Shown: piece after piece, positions 44,459 to 52,031 of the stretch
Numbering within the stretch: the first letter of the stretch is position 1
How the letters are laid out: each line of letters begins with the position of its first letter
Assembly (NCBI GenBank): GCA_900548695.1
Contig: URLC01000002.1
Span: 124,001 to 188,000 of the forward strand
Source: an uncultured Mycoplasmatota bacterium
Lineage (GTDB): Bacteria; Bacillota_I; Bacilli_A; RF39; UBA660
DNA length: 64,000 bases
Direction: 5' to 3'
Position numbers and translations under genes: made by a program
The notes under the pieces: model-generated
The model's input: only the letters and a program-made list of their open reading frames with translations
Told to the model about the DNA's origin: nothing
Database searches by the model: none

Positions 44459-45016
44459 TTATTTTTGTTTTTTTCTTGCAATGGTAGAAAAAAGAGATTT
44501 TCTTTTTTCTTTTTTTTGTTGTTTTTCGTAGTTAAAGGTTACGATTTTTAAAGTATCTGCTTCTTTTTCAAGAAAACTTATGTAATTAGCTAAATAGTTA
44601 TTAGTTTTTTTTCGATTAATACTATCTTTTACGTTGCTGTATAAGGTTTCAAATTCTGGAAAGTGGGCTATTATTGTTTGAAGCTCAATCATATTTTCTG
44701 ATATTTCATCTTCCAATGGAGTGTTTTCTAATTTGGTAATTTGCATTTTAATAATATTTTTTATGTCTTTTTTTATTTCTTCTGTGGTTGTTATTGTGCT
44801 GAAGAAGTTTTTTATTGCTCTTTTTATTTCTTCATCAATAGATTGATTATCACGTTTTAAGTTAATTAAAAGTTCTTCAAAGTTTTCTGCTAAAGCTATA
44901 TGAGCTATGTATTGTTTATTTTCTACTGCATATTCTAAGTTTTTTCTTTCTGATGCAATAAACTTTAATCGTTTTAGAGCTTTTTTATATTCTTCTTCAG
45001 TAATTTGTTTTTTCAT
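44459..45016 (-). CDS. Unknown helical, Lys/Glu-rich protein beside the bacteriocin cassette
   Basis: I do not recognise this 185-residue protein. It is almost wholly helical and charged, with coiled-coil-like heptads (about 5-35 and 70-110) and a basic C-terminus (KKEKRKSLFSTIARKKQK). There is no signal peptide or membrane segment. It is read divergently from the bacteriocin transporter and has its own consensus promoter. AAAGGATG lies about 8 bases before the ATG. A cytosolic regulator or immunity-related role is only suggested by position. Confidence 0.65.
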   Translation of the reverse strand: MKKQITEEEYKKALKRLKFIASERKNLEYAVENKQYIAHIALAENFEELLINLKRDNQSIDEEIKRAIKNFFSTITTTEEIKKDIKNIIKMQITKLENTPLEDEISENMIELQTIIAHFPEFETLYSNVKDSINRKKTNNYLANYISFLEKEADTLKIVTFNYEKQQKKEKRKSLFSTIARKKQK

Positions 45017-45036
45017 ATCTTTACATCCTTTCCTTT

Positions 45037-45065
45037 AGTATAGGAAGATTTCATTTTTTTGTCAA
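45037..45065 (-). promoter_or_regulatory. Promoter of the 185-residue protein gene
   Basis: On the minus strand TTGACA (45065-45060) and TATACT (45042-45037) are spaced by 17 bases. Confidence 0.85.
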
Positions 45066-45069
45066 TTTA

Positions 45070-45094
45070 TTAGGAAAGAGAAAGTTTTTCCTAA
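45070..45094. repeat. Inverted repeat in the divergent promoter region
   Basis: TTAGGAAA (45070-45077) and TTTCCTAA (45087-45094) are perfect inverted copies with a 9-base spacer. They lie between the divergent promoter and the transporter gene start, so they may be an operator. No clear + strand promoter was seen. Confidence 0.6.
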
Positions 45095-45121
45095 TAATAA
45101 AAGTGGAGGTGGAAGAAATTT

Positions 45122-47194
45122 GTGAAAGTAGTTTTACAAGATGGAGCGAAAGATTGTGGAGTTGCTTCTTTATTATCTATTATTCGATATTATGGGGGAG
45201 AAATATCGAAAGAGTATTTAAGAGAGTTAACTGGTACTAGAAAAAGTGGTGTGTCCCTTTACAAATTATTAGAATCAGCAGAAAAGTTAGGGTTTTCATG
45301 TGAGGGAGTAAAGGGGGATATTCTTTCTTTGGATATCAATAAACTTCCTTGTATTGCTCATATTGTTGAACATAAAAAGTACCAACATTTTATTGCTGTT
45401 TATAAGATAGATTTTTCTAAAGAGATAATTTTAGTAATGGATCCAGCTAGAGGTAAGAGAAGCCTTTCTTTTTCAGAATTTCGATTGTTATCTAGTAATT
45501 ATTTTCTTTATTTATTACCAGTCAAAAAATTACCTGTTTTTCAAGAAAGAAAACCACTAGCTCGTTTTGTGAAACATTTTTGTTATTCGTATCGCTTTTT
45601 ATTTGGTCTAATAGTACTTTTATCTATTATATTTATTTTATGTCAACTTGTTACAGCATTTCACTTTCAATATTTATATGATTTTGCTGTTGTAAACTCT
45701 GTTACACAGTTATTATTGTCTTTTAGTTTATGTTTATTGTCTTTTTATTTTTTTCAGATACTCTTTTCTTTTCTGAAAGATTTTCTTCTAACGAAAATAA
45801 GCTTATTATTTGAAGAAGAACTGATATATTATGTATATAAACAAATTCTTCTACTTCCATATTTCTTTTTTAAAAATAGAACGTTAGGGGAAATATTAGA
45901 ACGAATCAAAGATATCATTAAAATTAAAAATTTCTTGATACAGTTTTTTTCTTCTTTATTAACTGAATTTTTATTTTTATTAATGTTTTTTTTCTTGTTG
46001 TTTATGATTCATTATTTACTTTTTAGTTTTGTATTGGGATATTTTTTAATTATGTTTATTATTAGTCTTTTATTTTTTAAAAGAAAAGTTAGATATCAAA
46101 AGCAAGTCTTAAATAAAAGCGATTATATTCAAACCCTTTTTATTGAGTCTTTTCAAAATGTTGATACGATGAAAGGGCTACATTTAGAGTATGACTTTTT
46201 AGAGCAGTTTAAAAATAGCTATCAATTGTATTTAAATAAAATTTATGATTTTCAAAAGTGGATGTTATTAGAAGAGATGATTAAGCAGATTTTTTATTAT
46301 GGTGTTTTACTTTTATTTTATGGTTTTACAGCATATTTTATTCTAAAGCAAAAACTATCGATTGCTCAAATATTTATTAGTCAGTATATTTTTCATACTT
46401 TACTTGGTTATATGATGAGATGGTTAAGTTTTATTTTTGAGGGTTATCAAATACCAGTAGCGATTGCTAGAATTAGAGATCTGTTTAATTTGTTTCGTGA
46501 AAATTTTGATGGAGGAAACTATTATCAATTAATGGTGATTACAGGAGATATTTCTTTTTCAAATTTAAATTTTTCTTATGGACTTCAAAAACTTTTTTCT
46601 AATTTTAGTTTTACTTTTTTTGCTCATAAAAAGACTTTATTAACAGGCGAATCTGGAGGTGGAAAGAGTAGTTTAGTGAAAATGATTATGCGGTATATTG
46701 AAATTCCTTATGGGGTTCTTAAGATTGGTAATGTTGACATTAATCATTATCATTTAGAACTTTTAAGGGGACGAGTTTCTTATCTTACGGGAAGTGAATT
46801 ATTATTTTCTAATACTCTTTATTATAATATTACTTTGGGTAGAGAAGTTGACTCTTTCTTGGTAGAAAAAGTAGCTAAATTAGTTTTACTTGATAGTTTA
46901 GTTTTAAAACACCCTCTTAGATATCAGATGATGGTTGAAGAAAATGGTTTTAATTTTAGCGGAGGGGAAAGACAAAAAATTTTGTTAGCTAGAGCATTAC
47001 TTAAAAATAGTGATATCTATATTTTTGATGAGGCTTTTCATCAAATTGATACCTCACAAGAAGAGATTATTCTAAAAAATATTTTTGATTATTTAAAAGA
47101 AAAAACCATTATTGTAATTAGCCATCGATTGCAACATTTAGAGTTATATGATTATCGTTATAAATTAGAAGGTGGTAAAATTTATGAAATCTAA
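45122..47194 (+). CDS. Peptidase-containing ABC transporter (PCAT) for double-glycine peptides
   Basis: PCATs cut the leader after Gly-Gly and export the mature peptide. The 690-residue protein starts with a C39 peptidase domain (1-130) whose catalytic residues are visible: Gln6, Cys12 (KDCGVASL), His89 (YQHFIAVY) and Asp107 (MDPARG). Several membrane helices follow (about 150-420), then the ATPase domain with GESGGGKSS, NFSGGERQK, IYIFDEAF and SHRLQHL. The GTG start is preceded by GTGGAGGTGG. The substrates are very likely the two peptides encoded just downstream. Confidence 0.93.
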   Translation: MKVVLQDGAKDCGVASLLSIIRYYGGEISKEYLRELTGTRKSGVSLYKLLESAEKLGFSCEGVKGDILSLDINKLPCIAHIVEHKKYQHFIAVYKIDFSKEIILVMDPARGKRSLSFSEFRLLSSNYFLYLLPVKKLPVFQERKPLARFVKHFCYSYRFLFGLIVLLSIIFILCQLVTAFHFQYLYDFAVVNSVTQLLLSFSLCLLSFYFFQILFSFLKDFLLTKISLLFEEELIYYVYKQILLLPYFFFKNRTLGEILERIKDIIKIKNFLIQFFSSLLTEFLFLLMFFFLLFMIHYLLFSFVLGYFLIMFIISLLFFKRKVRYQKQVLNKSDYIQTLFIESFQNVDTMKGLHLEYDFLEQFKNSYQLYLNKIYDFQKWMLLEEMIKQIFYYGVLLLFYGFTAYFILKQKLSIAQIFISQYIFHTLLGYMMRWLSFIFEGYQIPVAIARIRDLFNLFRENFDGGNYYQLMVITGDISFSNLNFSYGLQKLFSNFSFTFFAHKKTLLTGESGGGKSSLVKMIMRYIEIPYGVLKIGNVDINHYHLELLRGRVSYLTGSELLFSNTLYYNITLGREVDSFLVEKVAKLVLLDSLVLKHPLRYQMMVEENGFNFSGGERQKILLARALLKNSDIYIFDEAFHQIDTSQEEIILKNIFDYLKEKTIIVISHRLQHLELYDYRYKLEGGKIYEI

Positions 47195-47597
47195 AAAATA
47201 TGAATTATTTGGAAGCGTGGAACTTTTAGCAGTTGTTCTTTTTGGTTTATTTTTTACTTTCGTTATAGTTTGTTTTACTTACCCTTTTGTTAAGACTTAT
47301 AAATCTATTTCTTGTGTATTTATAGGTGATGGTAGTGTATCGCTTATTGTTGGTTCTAAAGAGTTGTCGTGGTTTTATAAAAATCATTCTGTGTTAGTTG
47401 ATGGAAAAAAGATAAACTTTGGAATAGAAAGTGAAATGCGAAATGTGATGAAAAAAGATAATAAGATATATCATCAGTTGGTTTTAAATTTAAAAGAGGT
47501 TTCAAAATATAAGGAAAACGATGTAGTTGATTTAAAAATTTATCAAAAATCTATTTCTTTTTTTCAAGCTTTTTTAGAAATATGGAAAGGAGGTTAA
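47184..47597 (+). CDS. Small single-pass membrane accessory protein of the peptide exporter
   Basis: The 137-residue protein has one N-terminal membrane helix (about 14-37) and a beta-rich extracellular part with a VSLIVGSKELSWFYKNHSVLVDGKK segment kept short here, and ENDVVDLKIYQK near the end. It overlaps the transporter by 11 bases. The layout recalls the C-terminal beta domain of membrane-fusion (HlyD-like) proteins without their long coiled coil. It may be a minimal adaptor for the exporter or an immunity protein; neither is proven. GGTGG lies before the ATG, and the first peptide gene starts 1 base after its stop. Confidence 0.65.
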   Translation: MKSKKYELFGSVELLAVVLFGLFFTFVIVCFTYPFVKTYKSISCVFIGDGSVSLIVGSKELSWFYKNHSVLVDGKKINFGIESEMRNVMKKDNKIYHQLVLNLKEVSKYKENDVVDLKIYQKSISFFQAFLEIWKGG

Positions 47598-47738
47598 ATG
47601 CAAAGCGTTAGTTTTAATGAATTAGAAGATGTGAGAGGAGGTGTATCTGGATGGACTATGGTTGGAATTGCAGCTGCTATTGTATTTTTAGCAGGTGTAT
47701 TTGAAGGTATAACTAGTCCTAATCCTTGTCAAAAATGA
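47598..47738 (+). CDS. Double-glycine bacteriocin-like peptide 1
   Basis: This 46-residue ORF has an AAAGGAGG site and a leader MQSVSFNELEDVRGG that fits the double-glycine rule (Glu-8, Leu-7, Val-4, Gly-2, Gly-1). The mature peptide of 31 residues starts VSGWT, has a hydrophobic Gly/Ala-rich segment (MVGIAAAIVFLAGVFEG) and ends PNPCQK. It resembles the lactobin/cerein-type class IIb bacteriocins. It lies one base after the accessory protein and overlaps peptide 2 by 4 bases (ATGA). Activity is inferred. Confidence 0.85.
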   Translation: MQSVSFNELEDVRGGVSGWTMVGIAAAIVFLAGVFEGITSPNPCQK

Positions 47739-47905
47739 AAAAAATCGATAATTTAGAGTTAGATAAAGTAGTAGGTGGAGAAAGTATTTCAGGTAGTGTA
47801 ATTAGTGCATTTACTAATATTATTAAAGTATTAATGGATGCAGGAAGGAGCGTTGGTAGTGCAATTAGACGAGTAACAGAGGGAAATTTATGTCCATTAG
47901 ATTAG
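47735..47905 (+). CDS. Double-glycine bacteriocin-like peptide 2
   Basis: This 56-residue ORF starts inside the stop of peptide 1 (ATGA), so translation is probably coupled. The leader MKKIDNLELDKVVGG fits the Gly-Gly rule (Glu-8, Leu-7, Val-4). The 41-residue mature part is helical and amphipathic, with SGSVISAFTNIIKVLMDAG, then RSVGSAIRRVTEG, and ends NLCPLD. Both peptides have one Cys near the C-terminus (PNPC and NLCP). The pair looks like a two-peptide bacteriocin; this is inference. Confidence 0.83.
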   Translation: MKKIDNLELDKVVGGESISGSVISAFTNIIKVLMDAGRSVGSAIRRVTEGNLCPLD

Positions 47906-47965
47906 AAGTTTTTAGCTTTTTTGCATTAATATTTGAGTCTTTTCTAAAAAAATCAGAAAAAATTG

Positions 47966-47994
47966 TTGAAATATAAGGAAAGGTTTGATATAAT
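47966..47994 (+). promoter_or_regulatory. Promoter of rpsU
   Basis: TTGAAA (47966-47971) and TATAAT (47989-47994) with a 17-base spacer. Confidence 0.85.
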
Positions 47995-48027
47995 CTTTTG
48001 TAGTTAAAGCGAAGGGAGGGATAATTG

Positions 48028-48228
48028 ATGGCAACTCAAGTAACAGTAAAAAATGGTAATTTGGATTTAGCACTAAGAAAATTCAAACAAAAAGTAGCTA
48101 GAGACGGTGTCCCTTCAGAGTGCAAGAAGCGTGAATCATACATTAAACCAGGAGTGGCAAGAAGAGCAGCTAAAAAAGAAGGAATTAAAAATTCTAAGAA
48201 GAGAAATCGTAAAGATAATAGAGACTAA
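48028..48228 (+). CDS. rpsU: 30S ribosomal protein bS21
   Basis: bS21 helps the 30S subunit recognise mRNA. The 66-residue basic protein has VKNGNLDLALRKFKQKVARDG near the start, shown here as family-typical, and a basic tail rich in Lys/Arg. The start at 48028 follows GAAGGGAGGG; TTG three bases earlier is less likely. It opens the conserved rpsU-yqeY-...-glyS cluster, with its own promoter and terminator. Confidence 0.95.
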   Translation: MATQVTVKNGNLDLALRKFKQKVARDGVPSECKKRESYIKPGVARRAAKKEGIKNSKKRNRKDNRD

Positions 48229-48241
48229 GGTCTCTTTTTTC
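48220..48241 (+). terminator. Terminator after rpsU
   Basis: AGAGAC and GTCTCT around TAAG, overlapping the stop codon, followed by T residues. Confidence 0.85.
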
Positions 48242-48259
48242 TTGTCATTAGATAATTAT

Positions 48260-48288
48260 TTGAATAATTTGTTGTTATTAGGTATAAT
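48260..48288 (+). promoter_or_regulatory. Promoter of yqeY
   Basis: TTGAAT (48260-48265) and TATAAT (48283-48288) with a 17-base spacer. Confidence 0.8.
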
Positions 48289-48308
48289 ATTTTCAAGGAG
48301 ATGATAGT

Positions 48309-48746
48309 ATGGTAGAAAAATTAAAACAAGATATGATTCTTGCTATGAAAAATAAGGATAAAGAACGTTTAACGACAATTCGAATGATTAAAGGGGAATT
48401 GGATAAAGAACATATTGATAAAAAACGTGAAATTAATGATGAGTTATTGATTGAGGTTGTTAATCGTGGTATTAAACAGAGAAATGATTCTGTTAGTGAA
48501 TTTGAAAAGGGTGGTAGAACTGATTTAGTTGAAAAGACAAAGCAAGAAATTGAAATTTTAAAGGCTTATTTACCAGAACAATTATCAGAAGAAGAAGTAA
48601 TTGCTATTATTGATGAAGCATTTGTTACAGTTTGTCCTGAATCTGCTCGTGATATGGGAAAAGTAATGAAAGAAGTAACACCTAAATTAAAAGGTAAGGC
48701 CGATATGAAAAAAGTCAGTGAAATCATTAAATCTAGATTACAATAA
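48309..48746 (+). CDS. yqeY: GatB/YqeY-domain protein
   Basis: The 145-residue protein matches YqeY: MVEKLKQDMILAMKNKDKER, TIRMIKGELD, then KQRNDSVSEFEKGGRTDLVEK broken here into known blocks, and GKVMKEVTPKLKGKADMKKV. The domain resembles the tRNA-binding tail of GatB, but the cellular job is uncertain. AAGGAGATGAT precedes the ATG. It keeps its place after rpsU as in Bacillus. Confidence 0.93.
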   Translation: MVEKLKQDMILAMKNKDKERLTTIRMIKGELDKEHIDKKREINDELLIEVVNRGIKQRNDSVSEFEKGGRTDLVEKTKQEIEILKAYLPEQLSEEEVIAIIDEAFVTVCPESARDMGKVMKEVTPKLKGKADMKKVSEIIKSRLQ

Positions 48747-48771
48747 AAGACTAAAAAGTCTTTTTTTTTCA
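48746..48771 (+). terminator. Terminator after yqeY
   Basis: AAAGACT and AGTCTTT around AAAA, followed by a T run that reaches the yqfC ribosome-binding region. Confidence 0.75.
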
Positions 48772-48792
48772 TATCTTTTATTAGGTGATGTC

Positions 48793-49032
48793 ATGTTATC
48801 AAAAGTAAAAGATTATATTATAGATAATGAGTTTCGAGTTACATTATTTGAAAATAGATTTTTAGCAGTTAATTTTATTAAAATTTTATCGCTAGAAGAA
48901 GAAAGAGTTTCTTTTTCGACTAGTTATGGAAGAGTTGTTATTAAGGGTGAGAATTTTTCATTACAGAAATTGTTAGATAGAGAAGTATTAATTGGTGGAG
49001 TAGTTTTAGGTGTTGAGGTTTCCTATGAATAG
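48793..49032 (+). CDS. yqfC: YqfC/YabP-family sporulation protein
   Basis: YqfC is a small sigma-E-dependent sporulation protein. The 79-residue product has NEFRVTLFENRFLAVNF and a C-terminal VLIGGVVLGVEVSYE, typical of the YabP/YqfC fold. The start at 48793 follows TTAGGTGATG; an earlier in-frame ATG would begin in the yqeY coding region. Its TAG overlaps the yqfD start (ATGAATAG), showing translational coupling with yqfD as in Bacillus. Confidence 0.85.
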   Translation: MLSKVKDYIIDNEFRVTLFENRFLAVNFIKILSLEEERVSFSTSYGRVVIKGENFSLQKLLDREVLIGGVVLGVEVSYE

Positions 49033-50191
49033 TCGTTACCAAATTTTAATACGTGGTAAGTCTCCTAAATATTTTTTAGCTTTATTATTACAAAAAAAAG
49101 TAGCTATTTATTCTGTTTTGGAAAAAGCAAATGAAATTATTGTGGTTGTGGATTATGAAGGATATCAAGAAATATTAAATACTAAAACAAGTTATTCTAT
49201 TACTATTTTAAATCGTTTTGGTTTTGCGAAAGTACAGTATTTATTTCGTAAATATTTTATTTTTTTGTTGGGAATTATTTTTTTTATAACGATTGTTTCT
49301 TTTTTAAGTCATATTATTTTTAAAGTAGAAGTTATTCATTCTAATGAAGAAATTAGAGATATTTTATATCAAGATTTAGAAGATTTGGGGATTTCCAAAT
49401 TTAAATTTAAAGTTAGTTATGATGAAAAAGAAAAGATAGTTGAAAAAATATTAAAGAAAGAAACTGAAAGAATTGAATGGCTGGAAATCGAGGAAGTGGG
49501 TACTAAATATATTGTTAGAGTGGAAGAAAGAAAGAAAAATAAAAAAGAAGAGATAAAAACACCACAAAATATTGTTGCTAAAAAGGATGCTATGATTTTG
49601 GAGATAGTAGCAGAAGAAGGGGAAGTAAAGAAAAAGAAGTTTGATTATGTAACAAAAGGTGATGTTATTATCAGTGGTCTTATTTATAACAAAGAAGATA
49701 TTGTTAGTAAAAGATGTGCTAGAGGAAAGGTGTTTGGAGAAGTCTGGTATAAAGTTACTGTCGAAATACCTAAACATTATCATGAGGAGAAAATAACTGG
49801 CAAAAAGAAGAAAAAATTAGAAATCAAGTTTTTAGACAAAACCATTCATTTATTTTCCCATTTTGATACTTATCAAAAGAAAAGTATTTCACTTTTAAGT
49901 TCTAGAATATTACCAATTAAGCTTTTATTTTCAACTTATTTAGAAACAGAAGTCGTTGATTTGAATTATAATTTAGATACTGTAGATAATCAGGCGTATA
50001 GTTTAGCCGAAGAAAAATTATTACATAAACTTTCAAAGGAAGATAAAATACTTTCAAAAAAAATTTTGAAAAAGTATGAAAAAGATAGTAAAATAATAGT
50101 AGAAGTATTTTTTAAAGTAAAAGAGAATATTACTGATACAGTAAGTATTGAAGATATCGATATTAATAAAGAGAATGAAAAGGAGGAATAA
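49025..50191 (+). CDS. yqfD: Sporulation protein YqfD
   Basis: YqfD is required for efficient sporulation in Bacillus. The 388-residue protein has a small N-terminal domain (about 1-80), one membrane helix (about 84-104), then an extracellular part with a POTRA-like KVEVIHSNEEIRDILYQDL-type start and later beta-rich segments with TYLETEVVDLNYNLD. It starts inside the yqfC stop and is followed by a VanZ-like gene 3 bases on. The Lys/Glu content is high. Confidence 0.88.
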   Translation: MNSRYQILIRGKSPKYFLALLLQKKVAIYSVLEKANEIIVVVDYEGYQEILNTKTSYSITILNRFGFAKVQYLFRKYFIFLLGIIFFITIVSFLSHIIFKVEVIHSNEEIRDILYQDLEDLGISKFKFKVSYDEKEKIVEKILKKETERIEWLEIEEVGTKYIVRVEERKKNKKEEIKTPQNIVAKKDAMILEIVAEEGEVKKKKFDYVTKGDVIISGLIYNKEDIVSKRCARGKVFGEVWYKVTVEIPKHYHEEKITGKKKKKLEIKFLDKTIHLFSHFDTYQKKSISLLSSRILPIKLLFSTYLETEVVDLNYNLDTVDNQAYSLAEEKLLHKLSKEDKILSKKILKKYEKDSKIIVEVFFKVKENITDTVSIEDIDINKENEKEE

Positions 50192-50193
50192 CC

Positions 50194-50793
50194 ATGTTTG
50201 GACCACTTTCTAATACAATTCAAGGAGTAGTTAGTTTTACGTGGCCAATGGTTTTAATTTCAACTATTATTATTGTTTCTTTTCGAATTGCTTATGTTTT
50301 AAAAAACCATATCAAGTTTGTTTTATATCAGGATTTATTAATGCTTTCATTTATTATTTATGTTTTATGTTTATTCCAAGTGGTTACTTTTCAAGATACC
50401 GTTAGTTGGTCTAGTAATAATTTTATTCCATTTAGAGAAATTTTTAGATATGATTTTGGAAGTCAATTATTCGTAAAAAATGTTTTAGGAAATATGATTT
50501 TGTTTTTACCTTTTGGCTTTTTTGTCAGTTATTATTTAAAGTCTAAAAAAGCCTTGTTACCAGTTATTTTAACTTTAATTGCGTCTTGTTCTATAGAGAT
50601 AGTACAAATGGTAATTGGTAGAGTTTTCGATATTGATGATATTATTTTAAATTTGCTTGGTGGAGTTATAGGTTTTTTCCTTTATTATTTATTAGTAAAG
50701 ATTGGAAGAAAGTTGCCTGATGTCTTGAAAAGTGATGCATTTTTAAATATAATATCAGTTGTTTTATTGATGGGATTACTTACATTGTTGTAG
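50194..50793 (+). CDS. VanZ-family membrane protein
   Basis: VanZ-like proteins are small membrane proteins; some raise teicoplanin resistance, but most have no known role. The 199-residue protein has about five helices with the family motifs NFIPFREI, GNMILFLPFGFF, and SIEIVQMVIGRVFDIDDIILN broken in the same order. It sits between yqfD and ybeY, where Bacillus carries yqfF (c-di-AMP phosphodiesterase PgpH) and phoH. AAGGAGG precedes the ATG. Confidence 0.9.
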   Translation: MFGPLSNTIQGVVSFTWPMVLISTIIIVSFRIAYVLKNHIKFVLYQDLLMLSFIIYVLCLFQVVTFQDTVSWSSNNFIPFREIFRYDFGSQLFVKNVLGNMILFLPFGFFVSYYLKSKKALLPVILTLIASCSIEIVQMVIGRVFDIDDIILNLLGGVIGFFLYYLLVKIGRKLPDVLKSDAFLNIISVVLLMGLLTLL

Positions 50794-50804
50794 AGGTGAA
50801 AAAT

Positions 50805-51254
50805 ATGAATGGATTAGAAATATTTAATCAAACAGATCAAGATATTAAAGAGTTAGAGGTAGTAAAGGAAGTATTGGAGTATGCAATAAAAAAAGAACAA
50901 CTGGGTGATGTGTTGTTTAATGTTATTATTGTTGATAATGATTTTATTCATGAGTTAAATAGAGAGTATCGGCATATTGATAGAGAAACGGATGTTATTA
51001 CTTTTGCACTTGAAGATGAAAAAGATATGGTTACACCCGTTGATACACGAGTATTAGGGGATATTTATATTTCTATTGATAAAGCTTTTGCACAAGCAGA
51101 AGAATATGGTCATTCATTAAAGCGAGAATTATGTTTTTTAGCAGTCCACGGTTTTTATCATTTACTAGGTTATGATCATATGAATGAAGAAGAAGAAAAA
51201 GTAATGTTTGCAAAACAGGAGGAAGTATTAGATGAGTGTCAAATCCAGAGGTAA
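50805..51254 (+). CDS. ybeY: Endoribonuclease YbeY
   Basis: YbeY is a zinc-dependent RNase for 16S rRNA 3'-end maturation and ribosome quality control. The 149-residue protein has the motif HGFYHLLGYDH (H-x3-H-x5-H) for zinc, and RETDVITFAL for substrate binding. The start at 50805 follows AGAGGTGAAAA. The next gene, dgkA, starts within its last codons. Confidence 0.95.
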   Translation: MNGLEIFNQTDQDIKELEVVKEVLEYAIKKEQLGDVLFNVIIVDNDFIHELNREYRHIDRETDVITFALEDEKDMVTPVDTRVLGDIYISIDKAFAQAEEYGHSLKRELCFLAVHGFYHLLGYDHMNEEEEKVMFAKQEEVLDECQIQR

Positions 51255-51645
51255 AGGAAAAAAAGTAATTTTAGATCATAAAAGATTAATTGATAGTTTT
51301 CGTTATGCTTTTTGTGGTATTTTAGAAGCTTATAAGGGCGAGCAAAATTTAAAAATTCATACTGTAATAGCCATTTTAGTTATCATTTGTGGTTTTTTAT
51401 TTCAAATTAGTTATACTGAATGGTTGGTTTGTTTAGTTTTAATCGGTCTTGTTTTGATGGCAGAATTTTTTAATACTGCTGTTGAATATGTTGTTGATTT
51501 AGCTTCTCCTGATATCCATCCATTAGCAAAAGCAGCTAAGGATACGGCTAGTGCAGGTGTTTTAATGATGGCGATTATTTCAGCTATTATTGGTCTTATT
51601 ATTTTTGTTCCAAAGGTTATACTGTTTTTAGGAGGTTTACTATGA
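51232..51645 (+). CDS. dgkA: Diacylglycerol kinase/undecaprenol kinase
   Basis: In Gram-positive bacteria DgkA phosphorylates undecaprenol for the cell-wall lipid carrier. The 137-residue protein has the amphipathic start, three membrane helices, and the catalytic AEFFNTAVEYVVDL followed by AKAAKDTASAGVLM. It overlaps ybeY by 23 bases and cdd by 4 bases, in the conserved order ybeY-dgkA-cdd-era. AGGAGG-like GAGGAAG lies before the ATG. Confidence 0.94.
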   Translation: MSVKSRGKGKKVILDHKRLIDSFRYAFCGILEAYKGEQNLKIHTVIAILVIICGFLFQISYTEWLVCLVLIGLVLMAEFFNTAVEYVVDLASPDIHPLAKAAKDTASAGVLMMAIISAIIGLIIFVPKVILFLGGLL

Positions 51646-52031
51646 TAGAAAAGTTAAAAGAATTACAAAAGAATAGCTATAGTCCTTATTCTAATTTTAA
51701 AGTTAGTGCTATTGTTGTCATGAATGATGGTAATGAGTTTTTTGGTGTTAATGTTGAAAATGCTAGTTATGGAGCCACAATTTGTGCCGAAAGAAGTGCT
51801 ATTGTTAGTGCTATTAGTAGAGGATATACTAAGGGAAGTTTTAAAGAGTTACATATTATGGTTGGAAGTGGAGAAATAGGTATGCCTTGTTTTATTTGTA
51901 GACAAGTTATTAGTGAGGTGTTTCCTAAGGATGCACTCGTTTATTGTTATTCAACTAAGGGAGAAGTTTCAAAATATACAGTAGAAGAAATTTGTCCTTA
52001 TCCTTTTGGAAGTGAGGATTTAGAAGTATGA
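51642..52031 (+). CDS. cdd: Cytidine deaminase
   Basis: Cdd deaminates cytidine and deoxycytidine for pyrimidine salvage. The 129-residue protein has YSPYSNFKVSA, the zinc-binding Cys plus catalytic Glu in CAERSAI, and PCFICRQ with the other two Cys ligands. GGAGG precedes the ATG; overlaps of 4 bases with dgkA and era (ATGA) show coupled translation. Confidence 0.96.
   Translation: MIEKLKELQKNSYSPYSNFKVSAIVVMNDGNEFFGVNVENASYGATICAERSAIVSAISRGYTKGSFKELHIMVGSGEIGMPCFICRQVISEVFPKDALVYCYSTKGEVSKYTVEEICPYPFGSEDLEV

Noticed and set aside
48107..48304. 65-codon frame overlapping rpsU and the following intergenic region
   Set aside because: Runs through the rpsU terminator and the yqeY promoter in another frame; no ribosome-binding site.
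49451..49783. Minus-strand frame of 110 codons inside yqfD
   Set aside because: Phe/Ser/Asn-rich shadow of a Lys/Glu-rich coding strand; no start signals.
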